Shown: piece after piece, positions 1 to 7,830 of the stretch | Numbering within the stretch: the first letter of the stretch is position 1 | How the letters are laid out: each line of letters starts with the position of its first letter | Assembly (NCBI GenBank): GCA_021776095.1 | Contig: JAJFGO010000017.1 | Coordinates: forward strand, 1-40,028 | From: Kiloniellaceae bacterium | Lineage (GTDB): Bacteria; Pseudomonadota; Alphaproteobacteria; Kiloniellales; J153 | DNA: 40,028 bases | Direction: 5' to 3' | Translations under genes and position numbers: made by a program | The notes under the pieces: generated by a model | Told to the model about the DNA's origin: nothing | What the model saw: only the letters and a program-made list of their open reading frames with translations | The model's database searches: none

Positions 1-122
1 CTAGTGGTGCGACCCAAACGGATGGTTCCCATCCGTTTGGATAAGTCGCCCCACAAGATCAACGGCTTGGTGGGCCGATTCACCTAACGCTTGGGAACCA
101 AGCGTTAGGATCGGACCACTAG
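1..122. repeat. Nested palindromic element (cloverleaf-like, MITE/REP-type candidate)
   Basis: The ends CTAGTGGT (1-8) and ACCACTAG (115-122) are exact inverted repeats, and pairing continues to about 13/110 with two mismatches. Inside are two perfect 12-bp hairpins with 3-nt loops: CCAAACGGATGG at 14-25 pairing with 29-40, and CCTAACGCTTGG at 83-94 pairing with 98-109. A third arm (46-57 with 66-78) pairs with one mismatch and one bulge around an 8-nt loop. The whole folds as an outer stem with three arms. It has no coding capacity and lies 16 bp past the stop of the neighbouring dehydrogenase gene, so it could also terminate that transcript. A small non-autonomous mobile palindrome is the best guess; the family is not recognised. 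Confidence 0.7.
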
Positions 123-138
123 GCGCGCACCCCCGATT

Positions 139-1224
139 TCATTCGGTCAGCAAGAAGGGCGCCCCGGCCCGCGCGGCCACATCGCGCAAGGCATCCAAAT
201 AAGGCTTGGGGATCGGGATACCGTCTTGGCGCCGCGCCGCCTCGGCGGCCCATTCCGGGTCTCCGGCGACCAAGACCGGCTGGCCCGGCGCCTGCGGCCG
301 GGACTCGCGCAGGGCCGCGACCATGGCCCCAAGGTCGTCCTCGAAAGCGCCGGCCTCGCGGAAGCGCGCCGGGTCTATGGCGATGAAGAAGTGACCGACG
401 TCGAAGCGCCCCTGCCCATTGGCGCCAGGGCGGTTGCGGCCCCGGCTGGGTGCCGTTAGGGCGCCGGGCAGGACGGCCGAGAGGATCTCGATCATGGCGG
501 CCAGGCCGTAACCCTTGTGGCTGCCCAGGTCGCGCGATCCGCCGAGCGGCGTCAACAACCGGACGGCCAAGGCCTGTTCGGGATCGCTCAAGGGCGCCCC
601 GTCCCGGTCGAGCGCCCAACCTTCGGGAATCGGTTGGCCATGGAGCAAGGCCAGCTTGATCTTGCCGATGGCGGCGGTGCTGGTCGCCATATCGAGCACG
701 AAAGGCGCCTGGCCCCTCATGGGCGCGGCGAAAGCCAGAGGGTTGGTACCGAACATCGCCTCCGCGCCAAAGGTCGGCACCACGGCCGCCTTGTGGACAT
801 TGGAGCCGGACAAGCCGATGAAACCGGCCCGCGCCATGCGCAAGGCATAGACGCCGGCGGCACCGTAGTGATTCGAATCCCGCACACTGGTCAGTGCCAA
901 ACCGAAGGTACGGCACTTCTCGATCGCGAGATCCGCCGCCTGGGTCGCCGGCACGTGCCCCAGGCCGCCATCGCCATCGATGAGCGCGGTGACCGGATCG
1001 TCGCGGACAATCCGCGCGGCCGCGGCCATGTTGAGGTGGCCCGAGGCGCGCAGGTCTTCATAGAGGGTCATCATGCCGATGCCGTGGGAATCGATGCCCC
1101 GCAGGTCGGCCTCGATCAGGCGCGCCGCCGCGATCCCGGCGTCCGCCGTCGGCATGCCCCAGGCGATCAGGATTTCGGCGGTTTGCCGCTCCACCAAATC
1201 TGCGGCGAAGTGCGGCGTGGGCAT
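139..1224 (-). CDS. Malate/L-lactate dehydrogenase family oxidoreductase (Ldh_2)
   Basis: This 361-residue protein belongs to the NAD(P)-dependent malate/L-lactate/ureidoglycolate dehydrogenase family, which oxidises 2-hydroxy acids to 2-oxo acids and is unrelated to classical lactate dehydrogenase. Family signatures are visible: GIDSHG with the catalytic-type His near residue 47, DSNHYGAAG around 116-124, and GSHKGYGL in the C-terminal half. The frame stays open to 1347, but an earlier start would overlap the upstream gene that ends at 1271. The ATG at 1224 begins the conserved region; an ATG at 1239 is an alternative, and neither has a strong ribosome binding site. It is the last gene of a minus-strand run with the carboxymuconolactone-decarboxylase-like gene. 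The exact substrate cannot be read from sequence. Confidence 0.88.
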   Translation of the reverse strand: MPTPHFAADLVERQTAEILIAWGMPTADAGIAAARLIEADLRGIDSHGIGMMTLYEDLRASGHLNMAAAARIVRDDPVTALIDGDGGLGHVPATQAADLAIEKCRTFGLALTSVRDSNHYGAAGVYALRMARAGFIGLSGSNVHKAAVVPTFGAEAMFGTNPLAFAAPMRGQAPFVLDMATSTAAIGKIKLALLHGQPIPEGWALDRDGAPLSDPEQALAVRLLTPLGGSRDLGSHKGYGLAAMIEILSAVLPGALTAPSRGRNRPGANGQGRFDVGHFFIAIDPARFREAGAFEDDLGAMVAALRESRPQAPGQPVLVAGDPEWAAEAARRQDGIPIPKPYLDALRDVAARAGAPFLLTE

Positions 1225-1270
1225 TGGCTCACGCATCATCGCGCCCGAGAAGCCATCGAGGGGCGGGCGG

Positions 1271-1654
1271 CTATGACACCGCGTCCAGTTCGGCGAAGAC
1301 GCGCTTGGCGATGCGGAAGCACTCGACGCCAGCCGGGACGCCGGCATAAATCGCGATTTGGTGCAAAATCGCGCGCAACTCGTTCCGCGTCACGCCATTG
1401 GTAATCGCGCCGCGCAGGTGCAGCTCCCACTCGTGCATGCGATTGAGCGCCGCGATCATGGTCAGGTTCAGCATGGAGCGGGTCTTGGGATCCAAGGTCT
1501 CGTCGCCCCAGCCGAAGCCCCAGCAGAACTCGGTCATCATCTCCTGAAACGGGCGGCTGAAATCGTCGGCCTGCTCCAGGGCTTTTTCCACGTAGGCAGC
1601 GCCGAGAACGCTCTTGCGTTTCGCCAGCCCCGACTCGAATCGGTCCTTGTCCAT
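1271..1654 (-). CDS. Carboxymuconolactone decarboxylase family protein
   Basis: This 127-residue all-helical protein resembles the 4-carboxymuconolactone decarboxylase (PcaC) family. Recognisable parts are the segment WGDETLDPKTRSMLNLTMIAALNR, the HEWELHLRGAITNGVTRNEL helix pair carrying the conserved His and Glu, and the LHQIAIYAGVPAGVECFRIA tail. The ATG at 1654 follows a good ribosome binding site (AAGGGAGA). It does not contain the CxxC pair of the AhpD peroxidase branch. It lies between an outer-membrane protein gene and a hydroxy-acid dehydrogenase on the same strand. Family membership is clear. A role in protocatechuate breakdown is not supported because no other pca genes are present, so it more probably acts on some other lactone or keto-acid. 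Confidence 0.85.
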   Translation of the reverse strand: MDKDRFESGLAKRKSVLGAAYVEKALEQADDFSRPFQEMMTEFCWGFGWGDETLDPKTRSMLNLTMIAALNRMHEWELHLRGAITNGVTRNELRAILHQIAIYAGVPAGVECFRIAKRVFAELDAVS

Positions 1655-1692
1655 GTCGGTCTCCCTTGTTCGGCAAGTTACCCTTGCGCGGT

Positions 1693-2856
1693 TCAAAAAT
1701 ACACGTGAGCTCCAAGGCCGATGTATTCCAGCGCGCGATCATAGAACTGGCCGTTCGGGTTGCGGCCGTTAAAGTATTCGATCAAGAGCTGAACGCGCTG
1801 ACTTATTTCCGCCTCGCTTTCGAATTGAACCCCGGCGCGCAGCGACAAGTCCGAGGCGAAGTCGCTTTCCTCGCGGTTCTGCAAATCGGCGGCCACGACC
1901 GGCCGAAGCAGGCCCCTGCCCAGGGTAAAGGGCGCCAAGTACTCCAGGCCCACCTGGGTCGAGAAAGGGTCGATGTCGGATGGCTCCACATTCAAGAGGT
2001 AGCCGACGCCACCATAGACCCGGATGCCGTTGCCGAATCTGTACGACAGCTTCAAATCGGTCGCCTCGTAGCTGAGATTGACCCGGTCGACCCGGTCGCG
2101 CAGCAGAAACTCGTCGCCCAGGTGCGAGCTTTGATGAAACACCCGCAGCATGGCGGCGAATCTCTGACTTCTGTCGCGATAGCTAAGCGGAATGCCGACC
2201 CAGTAGTCGGCGTTGATCAGGTCCTTGGACTCCGCGTCCATATCGAACAGGCCGAACACGGCGGCCTGAAAGTCCACCTGCCAGCGGCCGTCAAATGGCG
2301 CCGGGCCGCCGAGCAGACCGAAGGTCTCCCCGAAGCTGACGGCGGCGGCGTTTTCGATTTCCTCGTCATCGACGAAATATTGATAGGCGGCGGAAAAATG
2401 CGCCCAGCGCGGGTCCGCGATCAGGGGATCGAATAGATTGCCGCGCGGCAGCACCTCGACGCCGCCGTCCTCTTGCGCGGCCGCCGCGATCACCGAGGAA
2501 TCGGCGGGCGGCGACCAAACGGGATTCGAGATCGTGCCGCCGCCGCTTTGGCGCTCCTGCGGCCGCGCGCCTTCGGTCACGCGCACGGCGCTAACCCCAC
2601 GGACCCCAGCCAGGATCGAGGCGATCTTGTCCTGCTGCACCTCGCTCAAGTCGCCGGCATAAATCGTGACCACGCCGTTTTGGACCTCGAAGGCCGGACC
2701 CGTCAGGCGGAACTCCCGCTCCAAGACCGCCGCCACATAGCCGGCGACATAGGCATCCCCAATGGTCGGCGGCGTAGCCCCGTGTCCGGGCGAGGCCAGG
2801 GACAAAAGCAGGGCCAGGGTGCCGCAACGAATGAACAAGACGGTCGGTCGCCACAT
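1693..2856 (-). CDS. DUF1207-type outer-membrane protein with BON-like N-terminal domain
   Basis: This 387-residue exported protein has a signal peptide (MWRPTVLFIRCGTLALLLSL..., cleavage probably after GHGA). Residues about 40-95 look like a BON domain: a short alpha/beta unit with VQNGVVTIYAGDLSEVQ and a following VRGVSAVRVTE strand. From about residue 135 it matches the DUF1207 layout: LPRGNLFDPLIADPRW, then many amphipathic beta strands with aromatic girdle residues, ending in HVYF. A C-terminal Phe is typical of BAM-inserted barrels. The start at 2856 is preceded by AAGGGGG. It is 38 bp upstream of the decarboxylase-like gene on the same strand. Export and barrel character are well supported; the function is unknown. 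Confidence 0.78.
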   Translation of the reverse strand: MWRPTVLFIRCGTLALLLSLASPGHGATPPTIGDAYVAGYVAAVLEREFRLTGPAFEVQNGVVTIYAGDLSEVQQDKIASILAGVRGVSAVRVTEGARPQERQSGGGTISNPVWSPPADSSVIAAAAQEDGGVEVLPRGNLFDPLIADPRWAHFSAAYQYFVDDEEIENAAAVSFGETFGLLGGPAPFDGRWQVDFQAAVFGLFDMDAESKDLINADYWVGIPLSYRDRSQRFAAMLRVFHQSSHLGDEFLLRDRVDRVNLSYEATDLKLSYRFGNGIRVYGGVGYLLNVEPSDIDPFSTQVGLEYLAPFTLGRGLLRPVVAADLQNREESDFASDLSLRAGVQFESEAEISQRVQLLIEYFNGRNPNGQFYDRALEYIGLGAHVYF

Positions 2857-3008
2857 CGCGTTATCCCCCTTGCCGATGCCGGACGCCAAAAGGCCGGGCC
2901 CAGGCCCGTCCTGCGGAATTCTGCCCTGCCGTTTGCCCTGTCCACCCGGTCAGGTCAATATGCGATGAAACATGGCCGAAGCCGCAAGCACCGGGAGGGC
3001 AAACCGCT

Positions 3009-3971
3009 ATGAGCGAAAAAGAAATATCTTTCAAGCCGGTATCCGGCAACATCATGCCCCGGTTTTCCGGCATCGCGACCTTCATGCGCCTGCCCCACGT
3101 GACCGACTATACGGACGTGCATATCGGCCTGATCGGCGTGCCCTGGGACGGCGGCACCACCAATCGGGCCGGCGCGCGCCACGGGCCGCGCCAAATCCGC
3201 GACCTCTCGACCATGGCCCGCAACGTGCACCACAAGAGCCGGATCGAGCCCTTCAAGCTGTGCAATTGCGCCGATTTGGGGGATGTGCCGGTCAACCCTA
3301 TCGATCTCGAGGATACCTTGGGACGAATCGAGGATTTCTTTGCCCGGATCCACGCGGCCGGGGTGGCGCCTCTTTCGGCCGGGGGCGACCATCTGGTTAC
3401 CCTGCCGATCATGCGCGCAATCGCCAAAGACCGGCCCCTGGGCATGGTCCATTTCGACGCCCATACCGACACCTGGGACCGCTATTTCGGCGACAGCAAA
3501 TACACCCACGGCACGCCGTTCCGCCGGGCGATCGAGGAAGGCTTGCTCGACCCCAAGCGCACGGTGCAGATCGGCATCCGTGGCGCGCTGTTCGGTAACG
3601 CGGACAACGATTGGGGTCAGGCCCAGGGCATCCGGGTCATCGATATCGAGGAATTCAACGACCTGGGCGTCGAGGCAGTGATCGCCGAGGCGCGACGCGT
3701 GGTCGGCGACGGGCCGACCTATGTCAGTTTCGATGTCGACGGTCTGGACCCGGTTTACGCGCCCGGCACCGGCACGCCGGAGATCGGCGGCTTCACCACC
3801 CACGAGGCGCAACGCATGATCCGCGGCCTGCGGGGCCTGAACCTGATCGGCGGCGACCTGGTGGAAGTCTCGCCGCCCTTCGACCCCAGCGGCAACACCG
3901 CCCTGGTCGGCGTGACCATGATGTTCGAGATCTTATGCGTGCTGGCGGATGCCCTGGCCGCGCGGCGTTAG
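3009..3971 (+). CDS. Ureohydrolase (agmatinase / guanidinobutyrase / guanidinopropionase family)
   Basis: This 320-residue enzyme belongs to the arginase/agmatinase superfamily, which hydrolyses a guanidino group to urea plus an amine. All binuclear manganese ligands are visible: H128 in GGDH, D150/H152/D154 in HFDAHTDTW, and D242/D244 in SFDVDGLDP. The signature YAPGTGTPEIGG follows. The length is normal and the ATG has a strong ribosome binding site (GGGAGG). The N-terminal region and loop sequences look more like guanidino-acid hydrolases (GbuA/GpuA type) than SpeB, but the side-chain specificity loop cannot be resolved by eye. It is first in a plus-strand operon with a PLP enzyme, a sugar-acid dehydratase and a dehydrogenase. 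Confidence 0.9.
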   Translation: MSEKEISFKPVSGNIMPRFSGIATFMRLPHVTDYTDVHIGLIGVPWDGGTTNRAGARHGPRQIRDLSTMARNVHHKSRIEPFKLCNCADLGDVPVNPIDLEDTLGRIEDFFARIHAAGVAPLSAGGDHLVTLPIMRAIAKDRPLGMVHFDAHTDTWDRYFGDSKYTHGTPFRRAIEEGLLDPKRTVQIGIRGALFGNADNDWGQAQGIRVIDIEEFNDLGVEAVIAEARRVVGDGPTYVSFDVDGLDPVYAPGTGTPEIGGFTTHEAQRMIRGLRGLNLIGGDLVEVSPPFDPSGNTALVGVTMMFEILCVLADALAARR

Positions 3972-3975
3972 GATA

Positions 3976-4938
3976 ATGACCAGCCTTTTGCCACAAGCGC
4001 GAGCGTGCATGGCCGACAGCATTCTACAGACCATCGGCAGTACGACTCTTATGGAACTTCGCCATGTGGTGCCGGCCGGACACGCCCGCGTTCTGGTGAA
4101 GGTGGAGGCAGAGAATCCGACCGGCAGCATGAAAGACCGCATGGCGCTGGCCATGATCGAAGCGGCGGAAGCCGACGGACGCCTGCGAAATGGCGGCCGG
4201 GTTGTGGAGTACACCGGCGGCAGCACAGGTGTCTCACTGGCCTTGGTCTGCGCGGTAAAGGGCTACCCCTTGAGCATTGTCACCTCCGATGCCTTCTCCC
4301 AGGAAAAACGCACCCAGATGCAACTGTTCGGCGCCGAGTTGACTCTGGTGCCCAGCGTCGGGGGCGGCATGACCAAGGAACTGACCCAGAACATGATCGA
4401 AGCCGCCCGTCGGATCAGCGAAGAACCGGGCAGCTATTGGACGGATCAACTGAACAACCGCGACCAGATCGCCTGCTACCTTGAGTTGGGCGAGGAGATC
4501 TGGTCGCAGACGAGTGGGCGAGTCGATGCCTTCGTGCAAAGTGTCGGCACCGCAGCATCCGTGTGCGGCGTGGCGACGGCTTTGCGCCGCCACAACCCGG
4601 GCGTTCATATTGCCGCGGTCGAACCGAGCGAATCGCCCGTGCTGTCGGGCGGCAAGACCGGCAGCCATGCCATAGAGGGTGTCGGCGCCGGCTTCGTCGT
4701 GCCGCTGTGGGACGAAACGATCGTCGACGCCATCCACACGGTCTCGACGGAAGAAGCCATGGCCATGGCGCGGCGCTTGGCCCGCGAGGAAGCGCTTTTC
4801 GCCGGCACCTCGACCGGCGGCAATGTTATCGCCGCATTGCGCGCAGCGGAACGGCTGGGGCCCGACGCCACCGTTGTTACACTGATGGTCGACTCCGGTC
4901 TTAAGTACCTGAGCACCGATCTGTACAAGGACACGTGA
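3976..4938 (+). CDS. Cysteine-synthase-fold PLP-dependent enzyme
   Basis: This 320-residue protein has the fold type II PLP layout of cysteine synthase and cystathionine beta-synthase. The Schiff-base lysine lies in NPTGSMKDR near residue 48, the glycine-rich phosphate loop GTSTGGN is near 275, and the tail DSGLKYLSTDLY is typical of the family. The substrate-binding loop, normally TSGNTG in CysK, reads TGGSTG here, so the usual Asn is Ser. This suggests an acceptor other than O-acetylserine. The ATG at 3976 starts 4 bp after the ureohydrolase stop with TTAGGATA ahead of it; an ATG at 4009 is a weaker alternative. Placement in a catabolic operon argues for beta-elimination or amino-acid breakdown over cysteine synthesis, which is inference. 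Confidence 0.85.
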   Translation: MTSLLPQARACMADSILQTIGSTTLMELRHVVPAGHARVLVKVEAENPTGSMKDRMALAMIEAAEADGRLRNGGRVVEYTGGSTGVSLALVCAVKGYPLSIVTSDAFSQEKRTQMQLFGAELTLVPSVGGGMTKELTQNMIEAARRISEEPGSYWTDQLNNRDQIACYLELGEEIWSQTSGRVDAFVQSVGTAASVCGVATALRRHNPGVHIAAVEPSESPVLSGGKTGSHAIEGVGAGFVVPLWDETIVDAIHTVSTEEAMAMARRLAREEALFAGTSTGGNVIAALRAAERLGPDATVVTLMVDSGLKYLSTDLYKDT

Positions 4939-4969
4939 GTCCGCTGAGCAAATCAAGAGGAAGACCTTC

Positions 4970-6709
4970 ATGACCGATTCGCGCGATAAGGCGCCCAAGA
5001 ACCGCAGCGCCGAGTGGTTCGGCCCGATGGACAAGGACGGCTTCAACCACCGCAGTTGGATGAAGAACCAGGGCCTGCCGAACCACCTTTTCGATGGGCG
5101 GCCGGTGATCGGCATCTGCAACACCTGGTCCGAGTTGACGCCCTGCAACGCCCATTTCCGCACTCTGGCCGAGCGGGTCAAGCGCGGGGTCTACGAGGCC
5201 GGCGGCTTTCCGCTCGAGTTCCCGGTCATGTCCCTGGGTGAGACCTTGATGCGCCCGACCACCATGATGTTCCGCAATCTGGTCAGCATGGATGTGGAGG
5301 AGTCGATCCGCGCCAACCCGCTCGACGGGGTGATCCTGCTGGTCGGCTGCGACAAGACCACGCCGGCCCTGCTCATGGGCGCGGCCTCCTGCGATTTGCC
5401 GGCCCTGGCGATCTCCGGCGGGCCCATGCTGAACGGCCGGTTCCGCGACCAGCAGATCGGCAGCGGCACCCACGTCTGGAAGTTCGATGCCATGGTCAAG
5501 GCCGGGGAGATGACCTTGCAGGATTTCATGGAGGCGGAATCCTGCATGTCGCGTTCGGTCGGCCACTGCATGACCATGGGCACCGCCTCGACCATGGCCA
5601 GCATGGTCGAGGCCCTGGGCATGGGCCTGCCCGGCAACGCCGCGATCCCGGCCGCCGATTCCCGGCGCAACGCCCTGGCCCACATGGCCGGGCGGCGCAT
5701 CGTCGAGATGGTGCGCGAGGATTTGCGCATGTCCAAGGTGCTGACCCGCGCCGCTTTCGAGAATGCGATCCGCACCAACGGCGCGATCGGCGGCTCCACC
5801 AACGCGGTCATTCACCTGCTGGCCCTGGCCGGACGGGTCGGCGTCGAAGTATCGCTCGAGGATTGGGACCGCCTGGGCATGGAAGTGCCCTGCATGGTCG
5901 ACCTCATGCCTTCGGGCCAATACCTCATGGAGGATTTCTATTATGCCGGCGGCCTGCCCGCCGTGCTGCGCGAATTGGGCGAGGGCGGCCTGCTGCACAA
6001 GGATGCGCTGACCGTCAATGGGCAGACCATGTGGGACAACGTGGCAGACGCCCCGAACTGGAACCGGGAGGTCATTTTTCCGCTCGACAAACCCTTTAAA
6101 CCGCAAGGCGGTGTGGCGGTGCTGCGCGGCAATCTGGCACCCGGCGGGGCGGTCCTGAAGCCCTCGGCGGCGACACCCGAACTCATGCAGCACAAGGGCC
6201 GCGCCGTGGTGTTCGAGGACATCGACGATTACAAGGCGCGCATCAACGACCCCGCCCTCGACATCGACGAGACCTGCGTCATGGTGTTGAAGAACTGCGG
6301 GCCGAAGGGTTATCCCGGCATGGCCGAGGTCGGCAACATGGCCCTGCCGCAAAAGATCCTGAAGCGGGGCATCACCGACATGGTGCGGGTCTCCGATGCG
6401 CGCATGAGCGGCACCGCCTATGGCACCGTGGTCCTGCACGCCGCGCCCGAGGCGGCGGCCGGCGGGCCGCTCGCCCTGGTGCAAAACGGCGACACGATCG
6501 AGTTGGACGTGCAGGGCCGGCGCCTGCATCTGGATGTCAGCGACGCCGAACTGGAAAGGCGCCGCGCGGCCTGGACACCCCCCGCGCCCAGCGCGGACCG
6601 CGGCTACGAGCGGCTCTACCACGACCATGTCCAGCAAGCCGATACCGGCTGCGACCTCGACTTCCTGCTCGGCGCCAGTGGCGCGCCCGTGCCAAAGGAG
6701 AGTCATTGA
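4970..6709 (+). CDS. IlvD/Edd family sugar-acid dehydratase, L-arabinonate dehydratase-like
   Basis: This 579-residue dehydratase should remove water from an aldonic acid to give a 2-keto-3-deoxy acid, using an iron-sulfur cluster and Mg. Candidate cluster cysteines are C59 (WSELTPCN), C127 (GCDKTTPA) and C200 (VGHCMTMG). K129 follows the second cysteine, and the catalytic-type serine S480 lies in DARMSGTAYG. From memory, these positions and the length match structurally studied rhizobial L-arabinonate dehydratase. The C-terminus (ADRGYERLYHDHV...GCDLDFL) is also typical of that subgroup and unlike housekeeping IlvD. The ribosome binding site AGAGGAAG precedes the ATG. It sits 31 bp after the PLP enzyme and 16 bp before the dehydrogenase. 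The family is certain; the exact sugar acid (arabinonate, fuconate, xylonate or other) is inferred. Confidence 0.92.
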   Translation: MTDSRDKAPKNRSAEWFGPMDKDGFNHRSWMKNQGLPNHLFDGRPVIGICNTWSELTPCNAHFRTLAERVKRGVYEAGGFPLEFPVMSLGETLMRPTTMMFRNLVSMDVEESIRANPLDGVILLVGCDKTTPALLMGAASCDLPALAISGGPMLNGRFRDQQIGSGTHVWKFDAMVKAGEMTLQDFMEAESCMSRSVGHCMTMGTASTMASMVEALGMGLPGNAAIPAADSRRNALAHMAGRRIVEMVREDLRMSKVLTRAAFENAIRTNGAIGGSTNAVIHLLALAGRVGVEVSLEDWDRLGMEVPCMVDLMPSGQYLMEDFYYAGGLPAVLRELGEGGLLHKDALTVNGQTMWDNVADAPNWNREVIFPLDKPFKPQGGVAVLRGNLAPGGAVLKPSAATPELMQHKGRAVVFEDIDDYKARINDPALDIDETCVMVLKNCGPKGYPGMAEVGNMALPQKILKRGITDMVRVSDARMSGTAYGTVVLHAAPEAAAGGPLALVQNGDTIELDVQGRRLHLDVSDAELERRRAAWTPPAPSADRGYERLYHDHVQQADTGCDLDFLLGASGAPVPKESH

Positions 6710-6725
6710 GAATGTGGAAGCCGCG

Positions 6726-7823
6726 ATGAGAAACGATACAGAGTTCCACGTCGCGGTCATGGCCGGCGACGGCATTGGGCCGGAGGTCATGGCGCCCTGC
6801 TTGGATCTCTTGAACGCGGTGAGCACGCGGGTAGGTGGGTTTTCCTGCCGCTTCGAGGCGGTGGAAGCCGGCGCCGGATACTACGTGCAGCACGGCACGG
6901 CGCTTTCAGAGGAAAACCTGAAACGCGCGGCGTCGGCGGATGCGATCTTGCTGGGCGCCGCCGGCCTGCCGGACATTCGCTATCCCGACGGGCGCGAGAT
7001 CGCGCCGCAGATCGATATCCGCATCGCCCTCGACCTCTTCGCCGGGGTGCGCCCGGTGCGCTCGATCCCGGGGCTGGCCGGACCGCTGAGCGATCCGCGC
7101 GCGCAAAGCCTCGATTTTGTGCTGGTCCGCGAATCGACCGAGGGGCTGTTCGCCTCCATGGGCAAGACCCGGATCGTGGACGACGCGACCGCCTACGACA
7201 CCATGGAGATCACCCGGACCGGCAGCGAGCGCCTGTTCGATTTCTCCTTCGAATTGGCGCGCAGGCGCAAGGCACTGGGTTCGCCGGGCATGCTCACCTG
7301 TGTCGATAAGGCCAACGTCTTCGGTGGATTCGCCTTCTTCCGCAAGATTTTCTACGAGCGCGCGGAGAAGTTCCCGGAGATCGACGCCCGGGCCGCCTAC
7401 GTTGACGCCACCGCGCTCAACATGGTGCGCAACCCCTGGGCCTTCGACGTGATGGCGACCGAGAACATGTTCGGCGACATCCTTTCGGACCTGGGCGCCG
7501 GCCTGATGGGCGGCATGGGGGTTGCGCCCTCGGCCGATATCGGCGCCAAGCACGCGGTCTTCCAACCCTGCCACGGTACCGCGCCGGACATCATGGGCAC
7601 CGGTAAGGCCAACCCGACGGCCATGTTCCTCTCCGCCGCCATGATGCTGGACTGGCTGGGCGAGCGCCACAGCGAGGCTAAGGCGGTCGAAGCGGGACGC
7701 CTGCTGCAAGGCGCCGTCGAGGCCGCCTACGCGCCCGGGGACTTGCGCCCTTGCGAACTGGGCGGGACCAGCGGCCTGAAGGACATCACCGCACGGGTGG
7801 CCGAGGCCCTGGCGAAGGCGTAA
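6726..7823 (+). CDS. Isocitrate/isopropylmalate dehydrogenase family oxidoreductase (tartrate/isopropylmalate type)
   Basis: This 365-residue beta-decarboxylating dehydrogenase oxidises a 2-hydroxy acid such as 3-isopropylmalate, tartrate or malate with NAD(P). Seen are VMAGDGIGPEVM at the N-terminus, the substrate loop VRESTEGLFAS, CVDKANVF with the catalytic lysine, and the Mg/substrate segment ATENMFGDILSDLGAGLMGGMG. The nucleotide loop FQPCHGTAPDIMGTGKANPTAM follows. The substrate loop differs from the RELTGG of LeuB, so leucine biosynthesis is unlikely. The ATG at 6726 begins the conserved region, 16 bp after the dehydratase stop; the longer open frame upstream overlaps the dehydratase and is rejected. 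It converges on the SDR gene with 7 bp between stops. Confidence 0.88.
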   Translation: MRNDTEFHVAVMAGDGIGPEVMAPCLDLLNAVSTRVGGFSCRFEAVEAGAGYYVQHGTALSEENLKRAASADAILLGAAGLPDIRYPDGREIAPQIDIRIALDLFAGVRPVRSIPGLAGPLSDPRAQSLDFVLVRESTEGLFASMGKTRIVDDATAYDTMEITRTGSERLFDFSFELARRRKALGSPGMLTCVDKANVFGGFAFFRKIFYERAEKFPEIDARAAYVDATALNMVRNPWAFDVMATENMFGDILSDLGAGLMGGMGVAPSADIGAKHAVFQPCHGTAPDIMGTGKANPTAMFLSAAMMLDWLGERHSEAKAVEAGRLLQGAVEAAYAPGDLRPCELGGTSGLKDITARVAEALAKA

Positions 7824-7830
7824 CCCAACC

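Noticed and set aside
4901-6826. 641-codon minus-strand frame
   Set aside because: It lies antisense to the dehydratase gene; composition is His/Gly/Arg-rich as expected for a shadow in GC-rich DNA.
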